Assembly: GCA_020747065.1 (NCBI GenBank)
Contig: JAGMVK010000012.1
Span: 806,001 to 870,000 of the forward strand
Direction: 5' to 3'
DNA from: Cadophora sp. MPI-SDFR-AT-0126
Lineage: Eukaryota; Ascomycota; Leotiomycetes; Helotiales; Ploettnerulaceae
DNA length: 64,000 nt
The translations under genes and the position numbers were made by a program. Below the pieces are notes generated by a model. The model was not told the origin of the DNA, searched no databases, and saw only the letters and a program-made list of their open reading frames with translations. Every line of letters starts with the position of its first letter. Positions within the stretch are counted from its first letter, which is position 1. This document shows positions 34,632 through 47,006 of this stretch, one piece after another.

Positions 34632-37600
34632 TCACTCATCATCAACCAACTTCCCCGCGTCCCAAGCTTTCTTAGCTGCTTTTTGTAGAGCTTCCAAATC
34701 TCCGCTCATCTCACACATACCCTTGAAAATGGCATCCTTGCCATCCTTCTTGAGCAGCTCATGTGGATGTCCAAACTCCACTACTTCACCCTTATCTAGT
34801 ACCAGCACCTTGTCGTAGTCTACGATAGTTTGCAAACGATGCGCGATAGTGATAATTGTGCTCTTGAGCTCTCGGATTGTTTCCTGAATCTTTGCATCGG
34901 TGTTGTAGTCAATTGAAGCTGTGGCTTCATCCATCATGAGTACCTTTGGCTGCTTCAAGAGAGCACGAGCCAAGCAGAGGAGTTGTCTCTGGCCTTGGGA
35001 CAGATTATTGCCTGATTCTGTGACTGTTGACGATAGATCGAGGAAAATGTTCTTGTTTGCGGCAGGGGTAGATGTTCCCGTTGGAGTGTCAGGAACACCA
35101 TTTGCTGTGGCAGGTCGTGAAGCCGTTATCGGTGTGGATGGATTCGTGGTGGAGAATGGTACTCCGATCAATTGAACTCTCCGCAGAGCGGTGAAAATAT
35201 CCTCGTCTGTGAACAGGTTGAAAGGATCAAGATTGCTTCGAATCGTACCAGTAAAAAGTGTTGGGTCTTGTGGCACAATGGTGATCGACTCTCGAAGGTC
35301 TTGGAGACCGATGAGACCAATATCCACGTCATCGATCAGAATCTTGCCTTCTTCGGCCTCAAGACCTCGGAACAGAGCAAGAGCAAGGGAGCTCTTACCG
35401 GCTCCTGTTCGACCAACAATACCAACCTTCTCAAGCGGGCTGATCTTGAAGCTGACATTCTTCAACACCGGCTCCAGATCAGGTCGGTACCTGGTCGTGT
35501 AACTGATGAACTCCACGGAGCCTTGACTGGGCCAATTGGCAGCAGGCCTTGTCTTCTCAATGACAGCCTCAGCTTCTTGTTCAACATCCAAGTATTCCTT
35601 GATACGCTCTACCGAATTCATGTTTTGCTCGTTCATTGCGTACAGTCGCACCAGCCAAAGAACATTCTCCGTGAAACTAATTGCGTAGCTCAATGAGAGC
35701 CCAGCAGCACCTGCATCGATCTTTCCGATGCTCAAGACAACAAATGCACCTGCAAAGAAAGCCACCAGGTCGCCGACGACATCGATTCTGAATGCTAGCC
35801 ATCTATTTGCTGCCCAGAGATAGATGAAAGGACGGCTGTGGGTGTTGATTCTTGTCATGTTATCGCGGATGAATCGTCTCTCGTCTCCATATGCCCGAAT
35901 GGTTGTAATACCACTCAAAGTCTCTCCGAATTGTTGGAACAATGGACTTCTTTGCACAGACTCGATCCTCTTCAGATCTCTCGAGGATCGAAGGTAGAAT
36001 TTCCCAACGAAGAAGTAAAGAGCGCTGATAACGACACCAGCAATCAGGAATCCAGGAGTTATAACACTAATGAGTGCGATGGTGACCACGATTGCCAGTC
36101 CGCAAGACATAAATCCAATCGCTATGGGGGCAACCTCTTGGTCCACAGCTTCGAGATCCTTGCTGAAGCGATTCATAAGCTGACCAAGAGGTGTGACGTC
36201 GAAGAACTTAAATTTTGCTCGAGTGACTGATTCCATCAGACGCTGGTGGATTTTCCAACTGGCAGTAAGAGAGCCAAAAAACAGCCACATATCCCTGAAA
36301 AGCGCAACAAGCATGCCAGCTAGGCCGATCAAAGCATATACCGTGAGATAGAATGAAACATCAACATCGGGGGCTACCTTAGCGAAGATGGAGGTCTTGT
36401 TGGGATCGAAGTATGGCTGAATGTGGGAAACGCGAGTACTCGCAACTCGAACCATTGAAATGGTGTTGCCGACATAGCTGCTTGGAGACACGCTATGACG
36501 TGCTCGTATAGCTTCCGTTTCATACTGATTTGCCCACTCCCGAATCCAAACATTGGCTGCCAAGCTTCCGAACTGCTGCACGCCAAAAACAACGACAGCA
36601 AGAACCCAAAACCACCTGACAAGTTAGCAATTTTGCAGAAAACCTCGAGATGAAGTACGTACCAGGGGCCCATGGACTTCAGATAGAGTATAATGACAGC
36701 CCATTTTACGCCTCCTTCGGCTTTCGTCTCCTGCATCGCGTCCTTAACCGCCTTTTTGGCTCCCTTATCAATGCTCTTTGCTCTGGAAAGCCTGCGATCG
36801 CCATCGCCGTTAGCAGCCTCTATCTCTCCAATGAGAGTATCGCCACTTTCGTCGCCGACACTGGATGGGACGCGGGAGGGCATTCTCGATATCTCGGCTG
36901 ATCCAGGTCTTGATTTGTTAACATCGTCACCAAGCTTGCCTGATGCGATGACTTCTTCAGCTGAGCCCTGGATGTCAATTTTTCCGTTATCAAGGAGGAC
37001 AACATATCGTGATTGTGGAACGCAGAGAGCCAAATTATGCGTTACCAAGATGCATGTTCGACCGTGCATAAGAGGCCCGCGAATGCAGTTGTCGAATATC
37101 CATTTCGCAGTATGCGAGTCAACCGCGCTGAGACAGTCGTCCAGAAGAACGTGCCTGGAATTTGAGTACAACGCTCTTGCAAGCGAGATACGTTGCTTCT
37201 GGCCTCCCGAAAGTGTGATACCCTTCTCGCCAACAAGTGTCTCATCTCCAGCATCCAGGATTTCAAGATCACGCTCAAGAGCGCATGCGACGATGACGTC
37301 TTTGTATCGTTTCTCGTCCAATGGTGCGGCAAAGAGTATGTTCTCCTTGATGTTGGCATTGACAAGCCAAGCTTGCTGAGCACAGTATGCAACGCTTTCT
37401 GTCAAACCAGTCTCGGGATCGGGCCGTACGTCTTCACGGCTGTAACCGCCAGGAAGGAAGACTTTTCCCTTAATGAGAGTCATCTCTCCCAGGAGTGCCA
37501 TCAAGAGTGACGTTTTACCGCAACCCGTCGGACCAGCAATGATATTCAACTTGCCAATCTCGAAGTTAATGTCCATGTCCATCAGGCGGAAGGCCGATGA

Positions 37601-39843
37601 GGTGTTCTCGTCAGATGGATCTTCCTTGGCGCCCCATGAAAAGGTTGCATTTTTGAAACCAATCATTTGGTCTCCATCCTCATCTAGATTGTCATGTTGA
37701 AGTTGCTCGTACTTTTCGGTTTCCTCTTCATTCAAGAACTCTTCCACACGGTCGACGGAGACCTTAGATTCTTGCACATGTGCAATCATGTCGCCAAGTT
37801 GGTCCAAGGGTACCCGAAGAATGGTAAACAGCGAAATTGCCGTAAAGGCAACCGAAGGATATAGTGGTTTCTTCTCAATCAAAGTGTATACCACAAAGGA
37901 GAAGAACGTGATAGCAACAGGTACGGTATTCCAGACGGCAACTGCAAAGGCCCAGATGATATATTTTCCACGTAGAGCTTTCAGCTCAGCCCTTCGTTTC
38001 TCATTGACAAGCTTGCTAAATCGGTGCTCCCAAGCGAAAAACTTGATAATTCTGATGTTCTGGAGAACCTCATTTGTTGTGTGGATTCGCTTATCCGTAG
38101 CAGCCATGATCTTCTTTTGAGCACCACCGAATGCTCTTGCGAAGGCGATGTTGACAGGGAGAAGGATGACCATGATCACGATCCCGGGAATACTACTGTA
38201 GCCAAGAATGCTATAGAGAAGATAGACCGCTGCGATGAGTTGGGTAGGTGCTTGTGCGAAGAGGAAATGTAGATACGCAGTGACTTCGCTGACCTTGAAC
38301 GAATCGACAGACATAAGAGTAATAATTGTTCCAACATTGACCTGCTCGTCTCCCTTCTTCGAGTCAGGACTGGCGGTTTCAGAGGCTGTCGTCGGATCTG
38401 CAGCAGGCTTCTTGGTGTCCTCCTTCTTTCTACCCAGAGTCAAAATTCTCTTGAAAATACCAGGCTTTGCCGAATCAGCTTGATGCTTTTTGTCTTTCTT
38501 ATCGCCCAGAACTGTGTCATTTCCAGCAGCAACTTTTCGACGAAGAGCTTTTGCATATACTTCACCAATGATGATTGCTCGTAGACGGATACAGATCTTG
38601 CGACCAATCCAAAGCGCCTGCTGATCTGCCAGTGATCGAAGTATGTCGGTAAATGCAAGCAAGATGACGTACAGCCAGATAACGTTCCGTGGCGCACTAT
38701 CAGGATCCTCGATGTATTCAAGAATTGATTTGAGTAGCAGTGTTGGTGCAAAAGTGAACAGAGCTGAGAAAACTGCGTAACTGCACTGTATGATGAGGCT
38801 AACTTTGAAATAGCCCATGAGATGCCAAGTCAAAGCGGTTGTCTTCTTGAGCTGTCGATAGTCGGCCAAAACAGCAGCAGCTTTGTCTCTTGGAAGCAGG
38901 TTCCACACATCAGGCAACTCAAAGGTCTTCTGGTATCCTTGCCAGACGATAGCATCAACCCATCCGAAGGTGGCAATCGAGAAAAGACTTGCAAGTGGTT
39001 CTCTGGACGGCTCAATGTCGTTTTCCCATTCCAGTACTACCGCCTTATTTCCTTTCCGTGTCGTGATCGCTATGCTGAATAGTAGAGATATCAAAGCAAA
39101 TTCGGATATGACCAAAGCCTGAGCAGTTCCTGAGCGTGGATGGATAAGGGCAGACCGAAAAATGACCAGGGAAAACAACCACATCAGAGTGTACAGAGAT
39201 GCGGTATGGTTCCATACCCCAGGAACACGCCATTTTGTCTTAGACAATGCTAGCCTAAGGATTGCCAATACTAATATATATGTCCAGGTTGTGATTCCGG
39301 CCACTGTCGCCAATGTTCCATTGGGGCCATATGCTTGGAGAATGAAGGCGGCGATATTGATACCATCCACAGCTATGATCGCAAGTAATTCGATTATTAG
39401 AACGGTATATTGGGCTCGGGGCGCGTCGATTGCGGCAACAGAGCCTTTCGTTGTTGTTTTTGTCAGGACGAGTCGCCCCCCACTAATGGTCAACCCATCG
39501 TCCTCCTCGTCCGCACTTATAGACTCCTCAGCGTCTCCAGGCACACGCTGATATCCTGCACCATTCTGTCCATCTGCAGTTCCGTATACACTCGTTCCAT
39601 TCGCAGATCCTTTGTTCTTGGAGCTCCGTTTTAACCGAACGTTGCGCTGGATAGCTTGTGATAAAAGAAGTAGGAGCGAAGCCCCCACAACGATCAATGG
39701 AAAAAGGACTTTCAGAAAACTTCGCAAAGATCAGCTTTCCATATTATTGACTTCCAGGAGGGTACCCAATTTACATACTTTCTCTGCACGCAATTCGTGA
39801 TATCATCAATCTGCCAGATCGGGCCGTGGCACTCGGGCAACAT
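34632..39843 (-). CDS. ABCC (MRP-type) full transporter, Ybt1/Vmr1-like
   Basis: ATP-driven exporter of organic anions or glutathione conjugates, likely vacuolar or plasma membrane. Exons 39843-39779, 39719-36663 and 36615-34632 give 1701 residues. Order: N-terminal extra membrane domain, TMD1, NBD1 (Walker A GPTGCGKTS near 755; LSGGQKQR near 860; Walker B LLDDCLSAVD), basic/Ser linker, TMD2, NBD2 (Walker A GRTGAGKSS near 1444; LSQGQRQ near 1582; Walker B MDEATASID). NBD1 has Asp where the catalytic Glu should be, the usual ABCC asymmetry. NBD1 is preceded by a charged insert (HQADSAKPGIF...KKPAAD) in TMD1. NBD2 has a Thr/Pro-rich insert of about 40 residues before the signature. Both features are seen in the fungal Ybt1/Bpt1/Vmr1 branch. 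Substrate unknown. Confidence 0.9.
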
Positions 39844-40996
39844 TTTTGAAGCTCTCGAATCCAGAGGAATGCGGTAGCAAAGAAAATGCACGCTGTGGAG
39901 ATACAGACGGCGGCGCACCGTCCCGGACTGATCGATGTTGACCAAAGAAATGTATACACAAGAAGAAAAATAACAAGTAATTCGAATGAAAAGCTCTCGT
40001 ATCGCGCCAGAGGATACCAGAGTCGTGCAGTGCCAATCTGAAAAATCGCGGGTTCGATTGTCTTTGGCGGCAGGCACTAGTAAGGTACAGTACAGGCGGT
40101 GGAGAGGGATGTGGGGATAGCGATTCGATAGCTGAAGGATAGCAGGATGGAGAGTTAAGATAGGTTAGGATATGAGTGTGAATCCAGGTACCGTACTGTA
40201 CCGGAAGTACGCAAGCTTCAAATTGGCTCCTCTCCCCCACTTCTTCTCACGGCGTGGAGTTGGTGAGATGCAGGGCTGGCCGCGCCGCCGTTGATGCCTC
40301 TTCTCTTTGATGATGATGAAATTCCTGTCAAGTCGGCAAGCGCGAAGGTCCGTACTGTAGAGGAGGGGTCACCCGTACTGTACTGTACTGTACCAGCACC
40401 TTATCTACACCATCATAGCTGCGATGAGACGGAGTATTTTGGTATGTAAAGTAAATAAGTAACTACAACATCACTCAACAAACGATCATTCTGCTTGAGC
40501 ATTCTAGCATTCAATCATTCACTCACTCGTTCTTATCAACCTTATATTCTATCATTTCCTTCTCAACTTCGTGCACTCTATTTTGGACCTCTGCTCGAGC
40601 GCCCGCCCCGCCGAAGAGTCATCGCATGCATATTTCTCCTGCTCATCCCAGCACACCGCTGTCCTGCATGGGCTTTGCGGGACGTTGAGATGGGACTGTT
40701 CTGGAAGGTGATTCGAGACAATCAACGCCATTGACTGCTGTAATTGGCCAATCCGACACAAGGTTCCGCAGGTGAGGCTGGCGCCCGGTAGAGTCATCGA
40801 TGTTTGAATGGACGCACCGACTATCAACAGGCTGAAAGTTTGCCCGGGAAAGATAAGCATCGAGCCGGGCTGGGCAACTCTGGCCCGAATTACGTTGGAC
40901 TGAAAATCGAGAAAATAATGATGGGGCGGGACAAAACTGCTGGCTGGGCAAGACCCTTCGGACAAGAAAAACAAACCAGAAAGGAATCGTAGCACA
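39844..40996. promoter_or_regulatory. Upstream region of the ABCC gene
   Basis: 1.15 kb upstream of the transporter and of the WW-like gene. It holds the GTACTGTAC cluster listed separately and is otherwise unannotated. Confidence 0.45.
40085..40394. repeat. Cluster of GTACTGTAC-type motifs
   Basis: GTACAGTAC at 40085-40093, GTACTGTAC at 40193-40201 (inside GGTACCGTACTGTACC), GTACTGTAG at 40352-40360 and a run of overlapping units at 40375-40394 (GTACTGTACTGTACTGTACC). All lie 240-560 bp upstream of the ABCC start. They could be a short tandem repeat or a regulator site; function is not known. Confidence 0.55.
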
Positions 40997-42764
40997 GTGA
41001 GAGTTTCCACGTCCACACTGGGTACGCACAATTCGGCAGAGAAGCGAAAAGTCAACAAACCGCCCAAGAGTCTTGAGGCGACCAACTTCATATTAAATCA
41101 CAGAGATGGTAGACTTGATACTGGTGGCAATCCCGGACATTCTAATACCACCCAGACAACGCCTCGCAATGTTACACCAATCTCGGAGAGTGAAGAATCA
41201 TTCGACGATGGATATGGCGAATTCTCTGACGAAACACCAGCTTCGAGCCCTACTGAAAACTTGTCCCTGCATGGTTATTGGTCCCAAGTTATCACATCAA
41301 GCGATGCCCAAGCTGTGAAGTTGTCCAAGACAAAGATGGCATGCGGGTCCAGGAGTTGACCCCGGACACAAGAAACTTGACTCTCAGCAAAGGTCGAAAG
41401 CATCCCACTGGAGACTCTGTAGATGGGACATCGAACGTGTCCATCGAGGACTCTATGTCTGGAGATATTCGACTGAAAGTTCAACTACAAATCAGCCGTA
41501 TGAATGAAATGAGAACCTTCTTCAATCACTTCACTGAGACCGTCCAGTCTGGGCCGCGGAATGAATTGGCACTGCTTATAACTCACCTGTACTTTCCTCT
41601 CATCGCCCAAAAGAATGGCATGGGTAGCGATGTTGTTTCTGCACTCAGTCTGGATGACTTGAGGACTGTCATGCAGGACATCACACGCGATTCTGACGAC
41701 TTGAAAGCTGTTGTGAGAACTAATTCATCATCTAGCTTTGGCAAGCTCGAAGATCCTCACCCTGTATATTCGAGCATCCAATCAAATTCAAAGTCTTTTA
41801 TCCCTACGGGTGCCACGGATGTCAAGAAGGAGATGTTTCACTGGGTTCTCAGCCGTCAACTGGGCCCTTTGCGGCCGATGAGCATGGTAAACATGCACAT
41901 ACTTCACCCCACGGATTTTCATTGTCGATTGACCCGCACTTCTTCGAGCTGGCACAGAAAACGAGGGCCGTTCAACATCAGATTCAGATGGTATTCTTTC
42001 CGAGCTTACAGGATACTAATAGAGAAGTACTTTGACAGCCTCAAAAAGCCTTCTTGAAAGCTAATCGACTGGGCGAGAACTGCCTCCCTGAGGACTGGCA
42101 AGAGATCCGTAATAGCTCAGGACGGCCATGCTGGGTCAATAACAAATTCTACTTTCTCTCCTACAAGCGGCCCAAGACTGCGATGACTGCTGCATCCATT
42201 CAAAGCAGACGTGACCGGAAGCACGCACTCATAGCTTCCAGAATCCCCAAGAAATCAAAATCTCAAGATCGAAGCCTGCCATCAACCGACCAGCCGGAAT
42301 CTGAGAACGTCACCAACTCTCTCAGGGTCAGCCAACCCCACCAAGAAAAGAAAACACCTTCGGAACGATCTCTGGGATCTGAATTCGAGCCTGAACCCGA
42401 CACGATTGACACAAGCCAACTCCTAACAGCTCTACCTGACATCACCAACATGCTCTGCTACTTCACAGAAGGAGACTGGTTCAAGGAGCAAGACAATTCT
42501 GACTATGGCCCACTCTCACCCATTGGTAATGCCGCAACTAATTTATTGGAGCTGTTAAATGTAACACAGAGAGTGAAGAAGGAATTGGAGCAGAAGTCGG
42601 AGAGAGTGTCGAAGAAGGAATCGAAGAAAAACTCAAAGAAGTTTAAGAAGAATTTGAGGAAGAGAGATAAGGTGATTAATCTTCTCAAGGGGCAAATAGG
42701 ATGCTCGGCAGATAAGAACGGTGAGTTGAGTGCACTGGATTTTTGTGCACGCACAATCTTCTAA
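40997..42764 (+). CDS. Unrecognised protein with a WW-like segment
   Basis: Three consecutive open frames read in the same direction and probably belong to one gene: about 40997-41270, 41278 to about 41885 or 42038, and 42039-42764. A workable join of the last two is donor GTAAAC at 41886 with acceptor GACAG at 42038, in phase. The first join is not resolved (the frame changes near 41270), and no ATG opens the first frame, so the 5' end is unknown or broken. The third part contains LPEDWQEIRNSSGRPCWVNN...SYKRP, which has the spacing of a WW domain (first Trp, GRP, VN, final Pro) with Tyr in place of the second Trp. After it comes a Lys-rich coiled stretch (about 42570-42690). The middle part is helical and charged. 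It may be a gene in decay. It lies next to the SEC61 mobile element. Confidence 0.45.
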
Positions 42765-43600
42765 AACACGGCCAACCGCTCAATCTCTTCGATGAGCTAT
42801 ATGAAATCACCGTAGACATACGAGAGACTTTCCCAGAAGCCCTTGTTGTCAAGTCTGCAGTTCGAAATGATGAAGGGAAAAAACATAGATACTGACAGGC
42901 TGACAGGACTTGACTAGATGGGAACGTATACCTATGAGCAGCTTGACCAAGCAACCTACCTCTTCATTAACTGGCAGACGCAGAAATATTGCTATACAAA
43001 TACTCGTTCACTCACTTACCCGTATTACTAACCTCAATCCCGCATTGACACATCAAGAAAGCAAACAAGCGAACAAGCAAGCATACAAGCGAGGGAATTG
43101 GTTCTCAAGCAACCAGGAGCATTAGTAGATAGATGATTAGATACATAGGTACATAATGAACATATCCCTAAGACCTTCCATTGCAGTACAACACGATCAC
43201 CCAACACGCAATGCAATGTGACATAAACTTTTCGCGACATATCATGTCATGACACCAAAATCAAGTCCAGGCAATGCATCTCTGACAAAAAAGACAATTC
43301 GCTCTCCTCTCCTCTCCTCTATCTCTTGCAACACAGGGTAGTATTACATGTGAAGTATCGGCCTCAATTGATTATTCTTTCGATAGCCAAGCCAAGAATC
43401 CGACGCTCGCAAAAATAAACACCACCACCCTCAACCCTTACTTCCACATCTCGATTGCCTTCCTTTCTTTCAACTGTTTTCTTGCTTTCTTTCTTACATG
43501 CCCGCTCGTTCCCCCTTCCCTCATGCTGCTTTTATGTAGCCTGAATACAACCGAATATGAAGCAATGAAAGATGAAAACTTGGAATTTTTGAGCCAAATC
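42765..43600. other. Former SEC61 3' flank
   Basis: 836 bp between the WW-like gene and the left repeat of the recombinase element. By the direct-repeat logic this is the DNA that followed the SEC61 stop codon before insertion, i.e. its old 3' untranslated region. It contains CAAG/AACA-type simple repeats near 43060-43095. No gene seen. Confidence 0.55.
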
Positions 43601-43621
43601 TAGCCCATGATCATTCCCTTC
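43601..43621. repeat. Left direct repeat (att-like)
   Basis: 21 bp beginning TAGCCCATGATCATTCCC, identical to 47350-47370. Its outer neighbour (C at 43600) makes a TAG stop for the old SEC61 end. Confidence 0.9.
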
Positions 43622-43927
43622 TGTTGGAAAAGTTAGCAATGTTTGAAACAAAGTTTGAATGGATTCAACGGACCATCCCAGCCATGTCGCCTTCCTTGCC
43701 CCGGCCATATGGCCCGGATCTTACATGCCTGGGATGTTCTCCAAGAACCCCCAGGGAGGAAGGGTATCCAGTTCCTGTAATCTCAGGCTTTGAGGCCTAC
43801 AGGGGATGCGCCTGCAATGAAGCGCTACTTGTGCTATCCAAACAAAAAATTTAGAAGGAAAGTATGTCCTCCAGAAGCTACTACTATGAAGGTATAGTCA
43901 AGTGAGGAAATACGTGCAACTGCTTTG

Positions 43928-43939
43928 AAAAGTACTTTT
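43928..43939. repeat. AAAAGTACTTTT palindrome, copy 1
   Basis: Exact 12 bp palindrome about 300 bp inside the left end, within TTGAAAAGTACTTTT. The same 15 bp occur at 47291-47305. A near copy (AAAAGTACTTTA) follows at 44044-44055. Confidence 0.8.
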
Positions 43940-44102
43940 ACAAAAGGCTATTTTTGACGACAACAGATCGAGTACACACACATATATTCTGCAGAGCGTT
44001 AGACTGACTTGTGAACCCACCCTCGAAAATCAAAGAGCTCTTAAAAAGTACTTTACGATAAGGGCATTGACACCATGCCGTCTGAGGTTCAGTTCAGTTC
44101 TC

Positions 44103-44131
44103 ATGTTGCTACTTGAGTCTAGTAGCAACAT
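44103..44131. repeat. 11 bp perfect inverted repeat with 7 nt loop
   Basis: ATGTTGCTACT, spacer TGAGTCT, then its exact reverse complement. It lies upstream of the recombinase gene. It could be a protein-binding site or a transcript hairpin. Confidence 0.7.
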
Positions 44132-44548
44132 ACACCACGTGACCCAAGCGAAGTGTGTTGACTATCTTTCAAAGTTTGAGAGTAAGTAGGCAGTTCGGGG
44201 GAAATTTTACGGGTAATTGATTATCAATCAGACAACGTCCGAAAAATAGGGTCCTCAACAGACATTTGTGCCAATGGTCACTGCCTGCCCGCCCGTGGTA
44301 CTGCCCAGTGATGACTTCCTGCCTGTGAATGGTGTGGTGTTGTACTTTCCCGTTTCGGAAGGCATTCATTCACTGGAGCTGCCGTGTTTAAAAACCCCTC
44401 TTTCTTCTCTGATTCTTCTTCTTTCTACAACATACTCCTCCATCTCCACCACAATACGTCCATCGTCATCCATCATAGGAGGACATCGGTGCATCTCGAC
44501 CACAATTCGTCTATCATCGTCCTCCATCATCGTCCACCATCATCCATC

Positions 44549-47006
44549 ATGGCAGACATCTTGGTCAACTCTTCTGATATCGAGCCTGATGACGTCGTAG
44601 ACGAATCCGACCTGGGTCTCAAGCTTATCAACAAGTTCATGATGAGTATCCAGACCGACCGTGTCGCAAGCATCAAGTTCCAGAAGGGACTGAAGTTGTC
44701 TCACCTTGCTCCTGCTACAAATGCTGAGCACCAAAGAAGCTGGAACCAATTCTCCTACTTTTACCAGAATGCCGGAGCTCGAAAGTAAGCAATCTATCCA
44801 GGCAATCATTCTGTGATCGGTGAAACTAATGCCATCCACCAGGATGACCGATACTCCACGTATGAGAGATGTAGAGCGATTTCTCGAGCGTGCTGCTGCG
44901 CACACCAAAGGTCGAAGCCCTGACGGACTGCAGAGGCCTTCAGCCGACTGGTTTCGCCACTTGATCAGATCTGTTTTGACCAATTGTACTTTCTACTTTG
45001 CTGATTTTAAGTTCACCAAGCATGATCGGATCCGCCTGAACAGCCTCACCAATACCCTCATCAAGACTGATGTCCTTTCCACCGATGCTACAAAGGAGAG
45101 GCAATGGGTTGGAGTCTTGGTTGTCCGCTTGATTGCAACAAGATTCATCCATTATGCCATCAACGAGGGCGGCGTTCGGAATTGGGATGTTGCATGGAGC
45201 AAGATCGCATCCCTCGTCCTTCAATCTGCTCTTGCAAGTCGGTGTGGTGATATTCTTCGTGCCGCGAAGTATGGCAATCACTATTGCCTTGAATGGAAGC
45301 ACATCAACATCCGCTTCTCTGCAAAGCCTGGCGCTGGTACAAGCTTTGCTGACTTGGTCATGGTGATTGACTTGCAATTCGAGAAGCATGATAAGTTGGT
45401 TACCCGCATCTTGTGTATTGGCACGTACTGACAGCGATAGGGACAAGAAGAAGGTGTCTCGAAAAGTACTTTTCGAGCCACTCCCTCCCAATGCCGACAA
45501 CATACTCTGTCCCATCAAGGTTCTTCTTGTACAGGCTCTTCGATGCAAGTACTTGCTACACGATACCCTCGAGGAGTGCCTTGAGAGTCTTCGTGCACGA
45601 AAAGGCGGTCCCCAGCTCCAGTTTCGGCCCGAAGCCTATGATCGGCCTGTTTTTCCAGCTTTCTTCAAAGGTGGTTCACGACTGGTGCTTGATCAGCCAG
45701 CTGGTCATGAGCAAATCACCAAAACTCTTCGAGAGTTAGGTGAAATTGCAGGAATCACAACCCTTTTGTCTTCCCATGACAATAGACGTGGTGCGGCTCG
45801 GGAACTTGCACTCCTGCCAAAATCTCAGATTGATGTTGCTACTGCAACAGCATTTGCCGCGAAGCACATTGGACATGATCCAAAGACGCAGGCCGAGGGT
45901 ACTACGCAAGACTACATCGGCCATTCGTATACCAATGAGTACACCCGTCGAGTGGAGAATGCCCTGAACCCGGAGCACTTCGACCATTTACAAAGTACTT
46001 TTGGAGTCGAGGTCGCTTCTGAAGGCTTCAGGAAGCGGAAGGTCGACACCAAGGAGGTCGATGAAGAGATCCTGCGTAGTGGTCGTGACCTGGGCAACTC
46101 AGTCCATCGTCAACAAGCAGCCAAGAAGCTCAAGAACGACCAGAGAGAAGGATGGAAGAGCGAGCAGCAGATCAAGGGTAACATCCGACCAGGTAAGAGA
46201 AGTACTTTCAGCCGTTGTCTGACATATATACTGATACATTTCTAGCTTTGTTGGCTAAGTCTACCAATACCATGATCCAGCCGGCAGCGCAGGCTAAGAT
46301 CACCAAGATTGATGAGGAGGCTCTGTTCCTTGCCAACTTAGACCCTCAGCTCCATCCACCACCAATGACTGACGAGGAGTTGCACAAGACTGCTTTCGAA
46401 GGCGAAGTTGATCCGGCCGGGATCGCAGCTTTGGCAGACACCGAGGATGCAGATGTTGCGATGCTCGGCGGCGATGCCAACGCCTTCATCATGGCCTTCG
46501 CCACCTTCAACGTTGTCACCCGCTCCGACAAGGGCCTTGTCAAGGAGGGAGAAACTGCCTTTGCGATCAAGTGCAAGAATCATGTCCATGGCTGTGAGTA
46601 TTCTGCGCCGAAACAAAGCACAGTCAACTCTCACGAGCTGAAGTGCAAGACGACCAGTCCAGGACTTGCCCTATCTGCCAAGCCAATTGCATGCAAAGCT
46701 GTAGATTGCGATAGGCGCTACGATACGAAGGAGAAGATGGAGGATCATTACAAGAAAGTCCACGGATGGGTCGCGAAGCAGTGCAATTTCCCTGGTTGCA
46801 CCGAAAAGAAGTTCTTCCAGGCCAGGGGTACCTATGACGTCCACAAGCGCACTCACAAAGTTAATGCGCCTACTTGGGAACCTAGACGCTGTGCATTTCC
46901 TGGCTGCACCAAGGAGATGGTTTATGCCAAGAAGAACAGTCTCCGTGCCCATCTTGAGCAGGCTCACCACCTTGTTCGTGAACAGTTGGCCCCTTTCATC
47001 AAATGA
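44549..47006 (+). CDS. Tyrosine recombinase-like protein with C-terminal C2H2 zinc fingers
   Basis: Probable transposition enzyme of the SEC61-end element. Exons 44549-44784, 44843-45394, 45441-46192 and 46246-47006 give an intact 766-residue protein with no internal stop. The catalytic set of the YR fold can be traced: Arg in SALASRCGDIL (about 212), His-x-x-Arg in SSHDNRRGAA (about 375/378), His in KHIGHD (about 408) and a Tyr in TTQDYIGHSY (about 421 or 426). Spacing and local sequence suit a tyrosine recombinase related to fungal DUF3435/Crypton proteins. The C-terminal third has three fingers, CKAVDC...H...H, CNFPGC...HKRTH and CAFPGC...HLEQAHH, preceded by a Cys/His-rich stretch. The fingers probably read the target or element ends. 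The call rests on motifs, not on a profile search; a host gene of the same fold is the alternative. Confidence 0.75.
45458..45477. repeat. 20 bp perfect palindrome containing AAAAGTACTTTT, copy 2
   Basis: CTCGAAAAGTACTTTTCGAG, inside exon 3 of the recombinase gene, where it encodes SRKVLFE. Shorter relatives lie at 45545-45556 (GCAAGTACTTGC), 45992-46001 and 46200-46207. Confidence 0.85.

Noticed and set aside
40050..40065. GGTTCGA resembling a tRNA B box
   Set aside because: No matching A box or cloverleaf around it.
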